A stretch of 64,000 nt of DNA. Source: Morchella semilibera (lineage: Eukaryota > Ascomycota > Pezizomycetes > Pezizales > Morchellaceae). The notes under the pieces were generated by a model. That model ran no database searches and was not told where the DNA came from. It saw only the letters and a list, made by a program, of their open reading frames with translations. The stretch spans positions 3,216,588 through 3,280,587 of the forward strand of contig CM018603.1 of the NCBI GenBank assembly GCA_009192285.1, read 5' to 3'. Within the stretch, counting starts at the first letter, position 1. Each line of letters opens with the position of its first letter. Positions 46,784-58,559 of this stretch are shown piece by piece. A program made the translations under genes and the position numbers.

Positions 46784-48398
46784 AGAGAGTCTAGAGGGGT
46801 TCAATATGTCAATCTGCTGTACGTTACGATGTTTGGGCAAAAAAGCTGGGGTGTGTTTTCTTTTTCGTTTTATTTGCTTCATAGGATATCATATGGAAGG
46901 GTCTGTTCTTGCGATACCATCCTGTTATATTCTTGGACAACCCAGTAGAGTCCTATTTTCCTATTTTTTCTTTTTGATGAGTGTGGTGTAAATGTAATGC
47001 CCTATAAAGTAGTGTTTCTTTTTGGTGTGTGTGTCAGCGCAGTGGAGTATTAGGGGTTTGAATATGGATGGACCTTTGTGTGCATTTTTTGCCACCCATC
47101 TAGTGGACCAGTGGTGGTTGAGGTGGCGAGTGATAATATGTGAACTTGGCGCCAAGAAACTACATGTAGTATGGCGCCCAGAGTCTAAAACCTACACCTC
47201 GTTTCAAATCCCTAAGGCTTTTCACCACAAAAACTATATTCTCATAAAGACAATCTAGGCCGAGGAGTAGGCTACATGTAGTTTATGGATTTGTTGCCGC
47301 CAAGAAAGTTACTTGAGGTGTGGGAATTAGATGCTGGGCGCCATATGCGCGGGTATTAAATTGGTTAGAGGAGTTGTCCTCCTTTACGGCGATGGGAATG
47401 TCGTAGGGGGCCGATACAGATTATTGTCGGAGCTAGAGGACGGTTGCTATTCCTAGCTGGTGCCCTGGTGTCCCTTTACCAATCTCGATCGATTGTGAAC
47501 TACACGCTTACCAGCAAAAGAACCAGGGATTATTTGTATGAGAGAACGGCGCCACTCCATACAAATTATCCTTGCCCTGAGCAGCTGCATTGCATTTTAT
47601 GCTGGTAAGCGTGTATATACGCCAGAGGCAACCATCAGCTACGACTACTGGGGGCATAGCATCAAACACTGGGAGAACTACCCTACAAAATGCCCGAAAT
47701 CAGTACCGGTACCACAAATTGCGCTCGACAAATCGTCGAGTGATAATCCATGAGTATTTGTCGAAGTTTCTAGGGTAGTAGATACCATATAGGATGCGGG
47801 CTCTACACATCTTACCTAGATATGATAAGCAGATCTCTGGGATCAGCCTGAGGGGTAGCAATGTTGCAGTCCCCCCCACCCTCGATAGATCCCCACTTCA
47901 CTACTCGTTCAGGAAACGATAATGTAGAAATGACGCGCCGAAAGCCCAACCACGTATCATCCCTGTGTCACGCGAGAGTTCCTATGCCGGAATCATAGTG
48001 CATAAGCGAGCGCCTACCCTTGCAGGGGGACAGGGATTGTTTGCTTTTTAGATGAAATATTTTTTTTGAGTGTAGTGAGCTCCCTGTTTGGAGCTAGCAG
48101 AAGCAGAGAGGAGTAACTACATGTAAAGATGATAGCGTATATAGAGAGATAGGAAGCTGTATATACCTTTTGACTCCCTCTCCCCCTTCTCTCCCCCGCC
48201 CATCCCGAGTATCTGGATCTCATCTAGCTAGCAGGTAACATCTGTATATACATACATGTATTTATATTGCCTCGAGCTCCTCATCCCCCTTCCTCACCAC
48301 TAAATTAAATCTATATCCACAACAATCAGGGCGTACCAGGCCTAGGTCAAAATCCCCCCCCCCCAGACTTCCGCGACATTTCATACTCCAATCTTGCT
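46784..48398. other. intergenic region with hairpin element
   Basis: Contains the hairpin at 47501-47616 and TACATGTA near 47160, 47271, 48119 and 48252. A run of 12 C precedes the next gene at about 48353. No supported gene. Confidence 0.5.
47501..47616. mobile_element. 116-bp hairpin (foldback) element
   Basis: The ends TACACGCTTACCAGCA and TGCTGGTAAGCGTGTA are perfect inverted repeats. Inside, GGATTATTTGTATGAG is matched by CTCCATACAAATTATCC around a GGCGCC centre, so nearly the whole element folds on itself. There is a loop of unpaired sequence in the right arm. It is non-coding and fits a palindromic MITE or a single-unit foldback. Confidence 0.65.
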
Positions 48399-49603
48399 AT
48401 GGGCCCTACACTCCCAACCCACGGCCAGGTCAGCATGGCCGAACGCCGCAACACATTCCCGCTCAGCAACTCCTCCCGCCAAAAGCCTCGAAAGTAGCTC
48501 CCTCCCCCAAAAAAACCCAAGAATCCCCTCCAATATATATACAAAACTAACACCGTGCAACAGATGGCCTCTCGCCTTCCGCTTCATCAAAGGCGCCATT
48601 CACCACGTCATCGTTGTCCCCGTCAGCATCCATACCCTCTTTACGCTCCTGATCGTCTCCGTCGACCAGCACAGCTCCTACAACCTTGGCATCCCCGCCT
48701 CCATCGTCCCCTCCCTCTCAATCGTCGTGGGTCTCATGCTCGTCTTCCGTAACAGCTCCTCCTATGACCGCTACTGGGGCGGCCGCACGGGCCTCCAGTC
48801 CATCGTCAACAGTGTGCGTAACCTCACGCGCTCCTTCCTTGTTTGCGGGCCCAACGACGATGACGAGGATCGTGCGGAGACCGAGAAGGTCGTAAAGACG
48901 CTGGTCGCGATCATGTACGCCGTCAAGAACCACCTCCGCGGGAACTGGGGCGCAATGGAGTTCCAGCCAGAGTATAAGATGCTGGTGCCGGAGGGCTTGG
49001 AGGGACACGAAGGGGATGGTGTGGGTATGGCGCTGGAGTTGAGCTTTGTGGTTGAGAGGTATATCAAGAGGGGTGCGCGGAAGGATGCATTTAACGCGCC
49101 GCAGTCGGCGATGCTGAACGGACAGTTGAATGGAATTATAAGTGCGTATGGGCAGATGGAGACCATCAAGTAAGTTATACAGTGAGAAAGGTGAGAAAAA
49201 GATGCTGATATATATGTGTGTGCGCGCACGTAGGTTAACCCCAATCCCCATCTGTCAGCAGATTCACCAGAAGCAGGTGCTGGCGCTGTACTGCTGCATA
49301 CTCCCTTTCTGCCTGGTGGACGAGATGGGCTGGTGGACTGTCCCGGTCATCTCACTCATCTGCTTCACGCTCTATGGGATTGAGGGGTGAGTTTTTTTTA
49401 TTATTCTTCTTTCTATATATATTCTTGGTTTTTGAAGGCGAGGAGCTGATGAGGCGGTAAACAGGATTGGGGAGGAGCTCGAGGACCCATTCGGATACGA
49501 CAAAAACGACATAAAGATCGACGCCATCATTGAGGATGCTAGGCAGGAGGTGTTGGTCCTGCTCGATGGCTGGAGAAAGGGGAACGATGAGTATTACCAG
49601 TAG
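48399..49603 (+). CDS. bestrophin-like (UPF0187) anion-channel family membrane protein
   Basis: Four exons (48399-48493, 48564-49169, 49234-49386, 49438-49603) give 339 residues. Intron 1 has an ACTAAC branch; phases 2, 2 and 2 all agree. The N-terminus includes RRNTFPLSNSS. Hydrophobic segments follow: GAIHHVIVVPVSIHTLFTLL, then LSIVVGLMLVF leading into the family signature FRNSSSYDRYWGGR. A charged cytosolic part comes next, then VLALYCCILPFCLVDEMG and TVPVISLICFTLYGIEG. The C-terminal EELEDPFGYDKNDIKID is the conserved post-membrane motif. Bestrophins conduct anions as pentamers; fungal members are poorly studied, so transport substrate and membrane are unknown. An ATG 36 bases downstream (48435) is a possible alternative start. 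Confidence 0.85.
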
Positions 49604-50284
49604 TATGGATAAGCTGGGGGTAATGAGGGTTACGTACGAGTAGTTTTGGGTTTTTTAAGGGTTTTTCTTTTGGTGGATATGATAGTCGTGGGGAAGAAGA
49701 AAGGGGGCGGGGGAGGAGGAGAACGCAGTAGTTAAAGTAGAGCATAGAATGGATACCGGCCACAAGAAAGGGAAGGAATGAGTAGTAAGCACCATGACCA
49801 TAGAGAAATATAACCATCATAATTTTAACTCTCACTGGGACGGTTTGGAGCTGCTTACATAGAACATAGGGCAGAATTCAAGAGAACACAAAGCCCTAGC
49901 TAGACATAGAAGCGGGGAATGCTTCATCAAACATATCTCTAGAACGCGCGTAATCGAGCCTTTTCCCATCGTCTTCCAAACGCTAGAGCTGCCGGATTAG
50001 TGAGGACATGTAGTCTACATACATGTATGCACTTAGTAGAGACACTACATGTATGTATAAAGTTTCCATCTCCCTCTAGCTCTAGCTAGGGCGTGCCACT
50101 TGGCCCTATATCGGGATGAGCCAGGGGGACTTATTGAACCGCCGGCCACGTATATTATGTGCAGCTAGGCATCCACATTATATATTGCCCCGTACCATCT
50201 ACGTACTTAGCTACCCACCTTCTCCAACGATATCTTACCCAGACTCCAACCATCCCCACCCAGTTACATAAACGCAATCCAAAG
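49604..50284. other. intergenic region with no supported gene
   Basis: Contains TACATGTA near 50023 and 50046 arranged as an imperfect palindrome, and a GGCCCTATATCGGG stretch. Nothing coding is recognised. Confidence 0.45.
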
Positions 50285-50553
50285 ATGGGAGCCTACGGAA
50301 TCGTACGTACATAAAAGACCCATCTAGGCCTAGTTGTGCTCGTGTTGGGGCGCTAACACAGAGATGTGCTCAACCCAGACCTCGCTCACGCTGGGCGGCA
50401 TCATTGGCATCGGCTTTCTCTTTGGAATCTTGTGTAATCGTAAGCCCGCTGTGTAGTGTAGAGGGAGGGAGGGTATAGTGGGTGCTGACTAGCTAGGTAG
50501 TGGACGTATTCACGCCTGTTGAGCGTCGTGTGCCGGAGGATGAGCTTGAGTGA
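50285..50553 (+). CDS. possible 48-residue single-span membrane protein, three exons
   Basis: Exons 50285-50302, 50364-50439 and 50501-50553 join in phase to a 48-residue protein. It has a short N-terminus (MGAYGI, MCSTQTS), one glycine-rich hydrophobic span (LTLGGIIGIGFLFGILC) and an acidic tail (DVFTPVERRVPEDELE). Donors are GTACGT and GTAAGC; a GCTAAC branch precedes the second exon. The size and layout recall small subunits of mitochondrial respiratory or ATP-synthase complexes, or of ER complexes, but I cannot name it. The model rests only on splice-phase agreement and a plausible product, so it may be wrong. Confidence 0.4.
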
Positions 50554-52120
50554 GTATCTGTAGCAGGGGCGGTTTGTAAGATGTGTTTGGGCGGCTGCCG
50601 ATATGTGATGGAGTTTCGAGGGGTGGAAGAGGGGCTTGGGGTGTTTGATGCGCGGGTGCTTAGGGGCCGGTGGGAGACTTGGTGTATGCTCTTTGCACTT
50701 GAGCTTTCGTTGGTAGATACAACTTTTTAAGGGTTGGTTGTCTTTGTATATCATTGAGGCGGTACAGTACGCTATGCTATGCTATGGATGGGATCGATAG
50801 CTAGAGACGGGCGTCATACGATATCACTCGGCGCGGTTCGGCTTAAATGGTCGAATCGCGTACTTGATTGATACTTCATACTACACGAATTGCAAACTTT
50901 TAATAGTTACGTGAGGCTCTTATCAAGTGTTCTCATAACGCCTCACCGACTGAACGCCCGCAGATATCAGAGTTAGGGGAAATATGTTGTGTCTGCACCA
51001 TGCAGTTCTATGGTCGATCAAGGAGGTAAGTAAGTTTCGAAAGCCGTTGTAGCTAGCTAGACTACCACGGCCGAAGCAGTGGTGCAAGCCAAGGAGGGTC
51101 GTGTATAGGCACGCATGTACGATCACTGTGTATGTGCCAGCCTACAGAGGCATTAACCGCTGAAATAGGTACTAAGTGGTAGAATGGCTATGGGCGGGCA
51201 TGCACAGCACAGGGAGGGAGCCCTGGTACCGCACTGTAGCGCTCATGTATGTAAGCTTTCGTTGGGGAGCGTGGGCGCCGACTCTCCGTGGGGTGGGCTG
51301 GGTTGCTTGAAGGATCGGGTTCGAACTTGAGAGGACGCTTGTGTTGGAAACGGTATCACGGGGCGGGGGGTTGGGTTTGGGTTCGTGTATATGGTCTAAC
51401 TATAGCTACATATAACTACATATATGTGGTCTGGGTATGTACATACATGTACATGTAGCTATACTACTGTTGTTCATGCAGATGTACTATTGGTCCTATA
51501 GGATACATACATGTACATAGCCCTCTATTATCTCTAGGGTTTTTGTAACGGCTCAGATCTCTCTATGGTTCGAGCTCTTACGAGCCACGAGTGATACCTT
51601 GTGCTCGGACTCACCCTGTTCGGGGGACAGTCCCCCCCGCGTCCTGTTCTGGGGGAGACAGCCATATAGCTCACCCAGGGTGCGCGCTCGTCTTCTCTGG
51701 GAGGAGCCAAAGATACGCTTATGGAGAGCGCATCACAATTTCTCACCCGTCCCGACCCTAGCCGAGCTAGTTTATCCTGGAACCGATCACTGTCTCGCCA
51801 AGACACCCGCTGTGTCCCGACCCTGCATGAGATAAATGAGTGAGATAACATGTACCCGGGGTACGCTCCTCTATCAACAACATTGAGTACTGTTATTTCT
51901 GGGGAGAGAGACCCCAATTGAACAAGCAAAAGTACACAGGTAGTAACTCTACTTGGCAAGCTGCATCGCGTGTGCTAATTATTCTAATCCACTCGCCAAC
52001 TCCGAAGACCGAGGCTCAGTTTGTATAGCTTGTGTTGTGTATTGTATATCTCACAACTAGAGCTCCTCCTCCCCCCTTAAGGCTTCCCCCTAAACTACAC
52101 AATTCTCCCCCCCATCCAGA
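50554..52120. other. intergenic region, possible old repeat at about 51.5-51.95 kb
   Basis: A GC-rich patch at about 51545-51940 starts TGTAACGGCTC, reminiscent of fungal LTR ends, but no second end, target duplication or coding part is convincing. TACATGTA occurs three times near 51441-51515. No gene is supported. Confidence 0.35.
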
Positions 52121-54455
52121 ATGACCCCAGACACCACAATCTCCCCCGAGGCCGTCCCGGGCCGCAAGCTCTGGGAGCACCCCTCTCCGGAGAGCACCCA
52201 AATGCACCAATTCAAAGAGCTCATCTCCGCAAAGCACAGTGTGAAGTTTGGTCCCGAGACCGACAAGGAAACCTCCTTCTGGCGCTGGTCCGTCGACCAC
52301 CCGTCGAGCTTCTGGGGCGAGGTGTGGGACTACACGGGGATCGTGGCCTCCCGCAGATGGGACTCCGTCGTGGACGAGGCCGCGGGCATATATCCCCGTC
52401 CGGCGTGGTTTGCGGGCGCGAAGCTCAACTTTGCGGAGAACATGCTGTACCCGGGGGCGGTGACGGACGAGACCAAGGTGGCGGTGATTGAGGCGACGGA
52501 GAGGGAGGAGAGGGTGTTTGTTACGTGGGCGGATCTGAGGGAGAGGGTGAGGGCTTGTGTGGCGGCCATGAAGGGACGGGTCAAGGTTGGTGATAGGGTT
52601 GCGGGTGAGTTTCTCTTTTCCTTTGCTCTACTGGTTACTTTATACTATAGTGGGAGTGCTCTGAGGATTGGGCGGTTGGATTGACTGGCTGACTGAGGAA
52701 TGCAAGTTGTGTAGGTTATGTTGCGAATCATGTGGACGCACTCGTAGCAATGCTTGCAGCGACGTCCCTGGGCTGTGTGTGGTCTGGAATAAGGTAAACA
52801 GTTATATTGCTCACCTCTCTCCCCATATGTCACTACAATATATACTAAATCACATATATATAAAGCCCGGATCATGGAGCCACAGCCGTCCTCGACAGAC
52901 TGGTACAACTCACGCCCACAATCCTGTTCGCCGACAGCGCAGTTCTCTACAATGGCAAAGTGCACGACGTGATGCAAAAGCTCAAAGCCGTGGTCGAAGC
53001 ACTACCCACCCTCAAGGTCGTCGTCGTGATCGACAAGTTCTCCCAAAACCCTGACCTCTCAGCAGTGGAACCTATAAGTGGGAGCGCATACCTCTACGCC
53101 GACTTTCTCTCCGCTGCCGAAGACAAGGACGCACCTCTCGAGTTCCTGCAGCTCGACCCAGACCACCCGGTCTACATCCTCTTCTCCTCCGGCACTACCG
53201 GGAGTAAGTTGCCCATCCCTATATAATTGTCAGATCGCCCTCCGCTAACAGCTTCTGCAGAACCGAAATGCATATGCCACGGCGCCATTGGCACCCTTAT
53301 CCAGCATAAAAAGGAGCATATCCTACATTGCGACATGACGCCGTCCTCAATCTTCTTCCAGTTCACCACAGTCACCTGGATGATGTGGCACTGGCTGATC
53401 TCTGGCCTCTCCCTCGGCGCCACAATTGTCCTCTACGACGGCTCCCCCTTCCGCCCCAACGGCAACCTCTCAATGCCCCTCCTCCTCCAGGACCTCTCCG
53501 TCACCCACTTCGGCACCTCTGCAAAGTACCTCTCCCTCCTCGAGCAGCACGCCACCACCCCACCTCCTCTCCCCCACCTCCGCGCAATCTACTCCACCGC
53601 CGCCCCCCTCGCCCCCTCGACATTCGAGTACGTCTACCGCGCCTTCGGCGCCATCAACCTCGCCTCCATCACCGGCGGCACCGACATCATCTCCCTCTTT
53701 GGCGCCCCGTCGCCGCTCGTCCCCGTCCACAGCGGCGAGATCCAGTGCCTCGGCCTCGGCATGAACGTCCAGTCCTGGGCCCCCGACGGAACCCAAACCG
53801 CGGACGGCACCGCGGGCGACCTCGTCTGCCTGACGCCCTTCCCGTCAATGCCCGTGGCCTTCTGGGGCCCCGCCGGCGAAGCACTGTACAAGAAGAGCTA
53901 CTTCACAGAGTTCCCGGGCGTCTGGCACCACGGCGACTTTGTCAAGATCGTTGCGGATACCCGCGGCCTCGTCATGCTAGGCCGCAGCGACGGCATCCTC
54001 AAGCCCGCCGGCGTACGCTTCGGCTCCGCCGAGATCGTAACCCTCCCCCCCCCTCCCCCCTATCACACCTACCCTGCAACAGGCTGGCTAACATAACCCA
54101 GTACAACGTCCTCCTCGCACACTTCCCCACGCAGCTCGACGACGCGCTCTGCATCGGCCGCCGGCGGCCCACAGACACGGACGAGCAGGTGGTCCTCTTC
54201 GTCAAGCTCTGCCCCACCCACACGCTCACGCCCGCGCTGGCCGCGCAGATCCGCGACGCCGTCCGCGCCGAGCTCAGCGCCCGCCACGTGCCCGCCGTGA
54301 TCGACGCGTGCCCCGAGATCCCCGTCACGACTAACGGGAAGAAGGTGGAGGTGGCGGTCAAGCAGATACTGTGCGGGCTCGATGTAAAGATCTCGGCCAG
54401 CGTGGCTAACAGTGCGTGCTTGGAGTGGTTTAGGGAGTGGGCGGCGAGGGGGTAG
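52121..54455 (+). CDS. acetoacetyl-CoA synthetase
   Basis: ATP-dependent activation of acetoacetate to acetoacetyl-CoA in the cytosol, feeding sterol and lipid synthesis. Five exons (52121-52604, 52715-52793, 52866-53203, 53261-54036, 54102-54455), all in phase, give 676 residues, the usual length. The N-terminal acetyl-CoA-synthetase-like cap is clear (WRWSVDHPSSFWGEVWDYTG, AKLNFAENMLYPG). ANL-enzyme motifs: A3 ILFSSGTTGKPKCICHG (split by intron 3), the acyl-pocket region WMMWHWLISGLSLGATIVLY, A5 SITGGTDIISLF, A8 MLGRSDGILKPAGVRFGSAE, and the catalytic Lys region TTNGKKVEV near the end. The gene is GC-rich at third positions, unlike the surrounding intergenic DNA. Confidence 0.95.
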
Positions 54456-54887
54456 ACGTAGACAGACGTAGAGTCGTGTGGTGGGGGTTGTGTAGTTGTA
54501 GTTGCTTGTAGATGAAATGAGATTAGATTATACAGCGTTGTTCTCTTCTTTCCTTCATGTCTTCCCTTGCCTTGCCTTGCCTTGATCCTATATAGTGCGT
54601 TTTGGTGCCAGAGCCTGTGGGTGGTGGGTGGATGGTCAATGATCGGGAAAACAGGATACTGGGCCTGTCTGCTGTCTGCCTGCCAAGCATCACACTCACT
54701 CCAGGATGTAGTGTATTTAGTTAATGAAACCAGTAGATTATTAAACACGCATATTTTAACCTATTCTCTGAGTGCTCTGTTCTGTAAATATGTATTACTA
54801 TTACTAGACTGGATGCATGGAACGGCCCCGAGACATTACCGGCCCGGCCATCTACAAACTACACTACATCACACACCATTACCCAGG
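54456..54887. other. convergent 3' intergenic region
   Basis: Lies between the ends of two genes pointing toward each other. It holds a CTTGC tandem (near 54570) and AT-rich DNA suited to polyadenylation; nothing else is seen. Confidence 0.45.
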
Positions 54888-55695
54888 CTACACGGCCCTC
54901 TCCAGCCCATTCACAACCATATACCTACTCACGCCGATCCACCCCCACCGAAACCACCTCATCTGGCTCTTATGCGCGCTGACCATAGCCTCCCTAGCGA
55001 CGCGCACCTCGCCAGCCGTGCTCACGAACCACCAGGTCCTGCCCATGCCCATGCCCCTGCCCGCACCCGCGCCCAGGGCCGCCTGCACGGCGCCGTCAAA
55101 GACGAACAGGTACTTTCGCCACAGCGGGACGGTGGTGAGGGTCCACAGCTCCGCGCCGGCGGGGAGCCACTCCTGCGCGCCGCGCAGACACGACACGTGG
55201 TTGGCGTGCCCGGAGACGCCGTGCGCGTCGAAGGTGATGAGGATGTCGGGGGCGTCGAGGTGGAATGTGCGCAGCGCGTGGGCAATGGTGGATGGCGGCC
55301 AGGGGGCGTGCTGGTTGTCTTGGAGGTCGCTGGGATGTGTTAGCTTGGCTTAGCTTAGCTTGGAGGGGAGGGGAGGGGGTGGTACGGATGGTCGAGGCTT
55401 GTAACACGGTCCGTGGGGACTCCCAGGCGGGCGCAGGAGTCGACGAGCTCGGATTTGCGGATGTGGCCGATGCCGTCGGCGTTACCGGTGGACAGGCAGA
55501 GGACGGAGAGCGTGTTGTTGAGGGGGGCTTTGTGAGCGTGAGTAGGGTCGGCGCGAAGAACATGGCCTCGTCGTCGGGGTGGGCGATCAGGAGGGTGATG
55601 CGCTTGTTGCGCGGGGGGGGCGTACGCGTGGTGAGCGTGTATAGCCAGGTGAGGGCCAGCGTGAGCGGGAGGAGGAGCGCGTGGAGGAGGTTCAT
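54888..55695 (-). CDS. GPI12: N-acetylglucosaminyl-phosphatidylinositol de-N-acetylase (PIG-L/Gpi12)
   Basis: The second enzyme of GPI-anchor synthesis, at the ER membrane, deacetylating GlcNAc-PI. Residues 1-22 form an N-terminal membrane anchor (MNLLHALLLPLTLALTWLYT). The zinc/catalytic motif LIAHPDDEAMFFAP follows, then STGNADGIGHIRKSEL and TFDAHGVSGHANH, which are family signatures. Exon 1 is 55386-55695 and exon 2 54888-55329 (56-nt intron with a GCTAAC branch). In the given sequence the frame shifts at the G run 55522-55527 (C run on the coding strand). One extra base there joins TLTKPP to LNNTLSVLCLSTGNADG and makes the total exactly 251 codons including the stop. I therefore infer an assembly error rather than gene loss. 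Confidence 0.88.
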
Positions 55696-57354
55696 CTTGT
55701 AGTGGGCAGATAGAGAGTAGGTGGGTAGCTAGTAGTAGGGTGGGTGTAGACAGCTACTGTAGCTGGACTCCCGTGCAGAGTAAAGGAGAGCTGGGATATA
55801 TTGTTTAGAATACTTTGCTGGAGTATATATCCAGATCCAACGACTCGTGAAAAGATTCCAAGCTGCAAGGACAAGCTTGCCTCGATATCAATCAATCAAG
55901 CTCCGATATATAGCAGCTATGTGTCTGTCTTTATATGTAAGTTAGCTGCCGTTTCAGTCCTGCAGGGGCCGCACCTACCTTGTCTAATATGGGTACTGTC
56001 GTTGGGTTTTCTGAACTCTTGAGCCTTTGATTGGTCGAGAGCCGTGACCCCTAACCCTGACTTGCTCCAGTGGGTCCCATCAAAAGCTATGATAGGTTGG
56101 GAAAGACCTATATTACATGTACTTAACGTGGAGCAGTATCGAGTGACTTGGAGTTGTGGAGGGCGGTGGAGCCAAGTGGAAGGGGCGGAGGTGAAGGTGA
56201 AAGAGGTAGAAGAGGTGGGGGGCATGGAGGCGGGGAGACGGGGAGGTAAAAGGCCAGTATTGATACATGTATTTAATGCTCATAATCACACAACGCCCGT
56301 CAACCAGCAAAGCAAAGATCAATTAACCCGACTAAATCTCTTGAAATGTCTCTATCACGCAATCAAACCAACATGAGAAGCTCGGGCTTGATGGATCGAC
56401 ATGGGCGGAGCTTGAGAACGGCTCGTGAAAAGGGCTTGGCTCTAAGCACCCTGGTGGCTGTTAATATTCCGGGATTGGTTTTGTTAGGCCTTGATCTGGT
56501 TGCCAACGGGCTTCTACCAGCCACTTCTTCGATTCACGGCGATCCCCTCTACCCATAAACTGAAGAAGGAGAAATATCGGCGTTACTTTGACGGCCAAGA
56601 ACCTGCCCATTGGGACATTTTGAAATCCATTGATGCCTGTGCCCAATACGATCAACATGACGAGCAACGCCGGCGCGGTGGGTATTGTTTAGAACTAATC
56701 TAGATCCCTACATAGGGTCACAACTCGGACAAGCATCGCCATTCCGTTCAATTGACACCAAGCAGCCTTGTAGTTAACACAAACTATGGTGCATCATATT
56801 CCAGCAGGTCAATCACCATAAAGCAGCGCGGAAAGAAAGCCGCGAGACACGTTGCCCCACCTATTCCCGACTCTAATTCTTCTACGTGCTATGTAGGTAC
56901 GTGTGATGGACAGACAGACAGATATGTAGGTTGTTGTGAAAGGCCAAATACGTAGTTTTGTTCTTGGCGGTGAGAGGGATCATAGGATAGCACTCGGTTG
57001 ACTTTTTCGGTGGTTGTGGGAGTGTGTATAGCTGCCAATACGTAGATGCTGGAGGGAGAGGTATTAATTGAATGATGTATCGAGTCTCTCATTGAACTCG
57101 TGCAGAACTGTAGTTACAGGTAGACAAGCAGATCTAAAGTATTGTACCTAAGGTGCCTTATGTAATCCCGGCCCAGCTCAGGGGAATGCCGCGCACCCAC
57201 GGTAACTCCCGCTCCCGTCGTGTCCTCCAGAGTCGTCTTTTCTATCTACATACAAGCAAACTATTCACACCTTCACCTCCACACCCCATCCCACTCTCCA
57301 CCCATAAACCAAACAAAACCAAAACCCACAACACCCACCCCCACCACCACCACC
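55696..57354. other. divergent intergenic region
   Basis: Holds the promoters of GPI12 (-) and the DUF7719 gene (+). TACATGTA occurs near 56115 and 56263. Short ORFs (for example 56346-56558) have no family features. Confidence 0.45.
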
Positions 57355-58008
57355 ATGGCCAAAAAACCCACGCCCAAGCCCAACCCGGACCCCATCACCA
57401 TCCACGAGCTGCCACTCTCCCGCCCCCCCGCGCCCAACTCCTCCAGCCCACGCCCCAAGACGCTCGTCGACCTAATCGACGAGAAGCGTCCGCGCCACGC
57501 CGACGGCACCCCCATCCTCCCCACCCACGACGACGAGGAAGAGGTGTTCGGCCCCGTGATGACATCCTTCACGTGGACGGTTCCGCTCGCGATGCTGCTC
57601 TTCACGCTCGACGTGCTCGTGCACCAGCAGTACGTGCAGGACGTCGTCGCCCGCGAGATCGCGTGGCGGGTCCTCAAGGCCGTTCCCGGTAAGTCCACCA
57701 CCTCCCCCAACCCCGGGAGATGTGAGGGGGGCTAATGTATGGTAGTGCTGTTTGCGCTGGTGTATGTGTTCCATCCGCGCCGGCACTGGGCGAGTGTGCA
57801 GCTGTTCTTGTTTGTGCTTGCTGTGGTGGCGGGGTGCTGGGTCGTGCATGCTGTTAATCGGTATGGGTACTATCGGGTTATGAAGCGGGCGCCGGCTGTG
57901 GGGACTTTGTGGATCTGGGCGGCGGTCGAGATGACGCTGGGGCCTGTGGTGCTTAGTTCGTTGGCGGTTGGGGCGTATACGTGGTGGATGGGGTATGGGT
58001 TCTTGTAG
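57355..58008 (+). CDS. DUF7719-type fungal integral membrane protein (YPR063C-like)
   Basis: Two exons (57355-57688, 57746-58008; 57-nt intron with a GCTAATG branch) give 198 residues. The ATG follows a CACCACC context. The N-terminal 65 residues are Pro/Asp-rich and cytosolic in character (KPTPKPNPDP, HDDEEEVFGP). Four hydrophobic segments follow: TVPLAMLLFTLDVLVHQQYV, VLFALVYVFHP, LFLFVLAVVAGCWVVHAV and LGPVVLSSLAVGAYTWWMG. YGYYRVMKRAPAVGTLW between the last two is a conserved loop of this fungal family as I remember it. Function is unknown; the yeast relative is an ER-localised protein of unknown role. Confidence 0.75.
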
Positions 58009-58559
58009 GGTAGATGGCTGTAGGGGGGAGGGTAGATAGTAATACCATTTTGGCTTTTTTTTAATAGTTGGGCATTGTTTAGAATATAGGAGTGTTAATA
58101 ATATGTTTGGTTCAACTAGCTAGAGCGGGATGGATGTAGCCCCAAGGGTTCCGCCAAGAAGTAAGAATAAAGCGTTTCAATCATTGACACCTCCACCCAA
58201 CCCGCGACCCGAAGTGACTTGCAGTATGATTTGAATACCAAATATTAGATTTAAATCTACGAACCTCCCTCCCACCCCCCCCCTATGCCAATATACAACT
58301 CTTGACTCACGCCCCCCCCCCTTCCCATGCTTCCCATGCTAAGCTAGAATACACCATGCCATAATGAATAAATAAAAAATAGAACCAAAAGCTCTTTTCA
58401 AAACAAAAGAAAAAAAAAACAGCAAAACGACAGATATTCACAAAGCAAATGCACATACTATTACGCCCCCCGCCCCCACCCCCAACCCGAGCACCACCCC
58501 CCCAGCCCCCCAAAAACCCAACAAACAAAAAGATAACAAAAAGAAAACCCACCCACCGA
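58009..58559. other. convergent intergenic region, C- and A-rich
   Basis: Contains C runs near 58276 and 58313, an A-rich patch near 58400 and a second C-rich tract near 58466-58515. No gene is seen. Confidence 0.45.

Noticed and set aside
51545-51940. Possible solo LTR fossil (TGTAACGGCTC start, GC-rich body)
   Set aside because: No convincing opposite end, target duplication or internal part; noted only as a possible old repeat.
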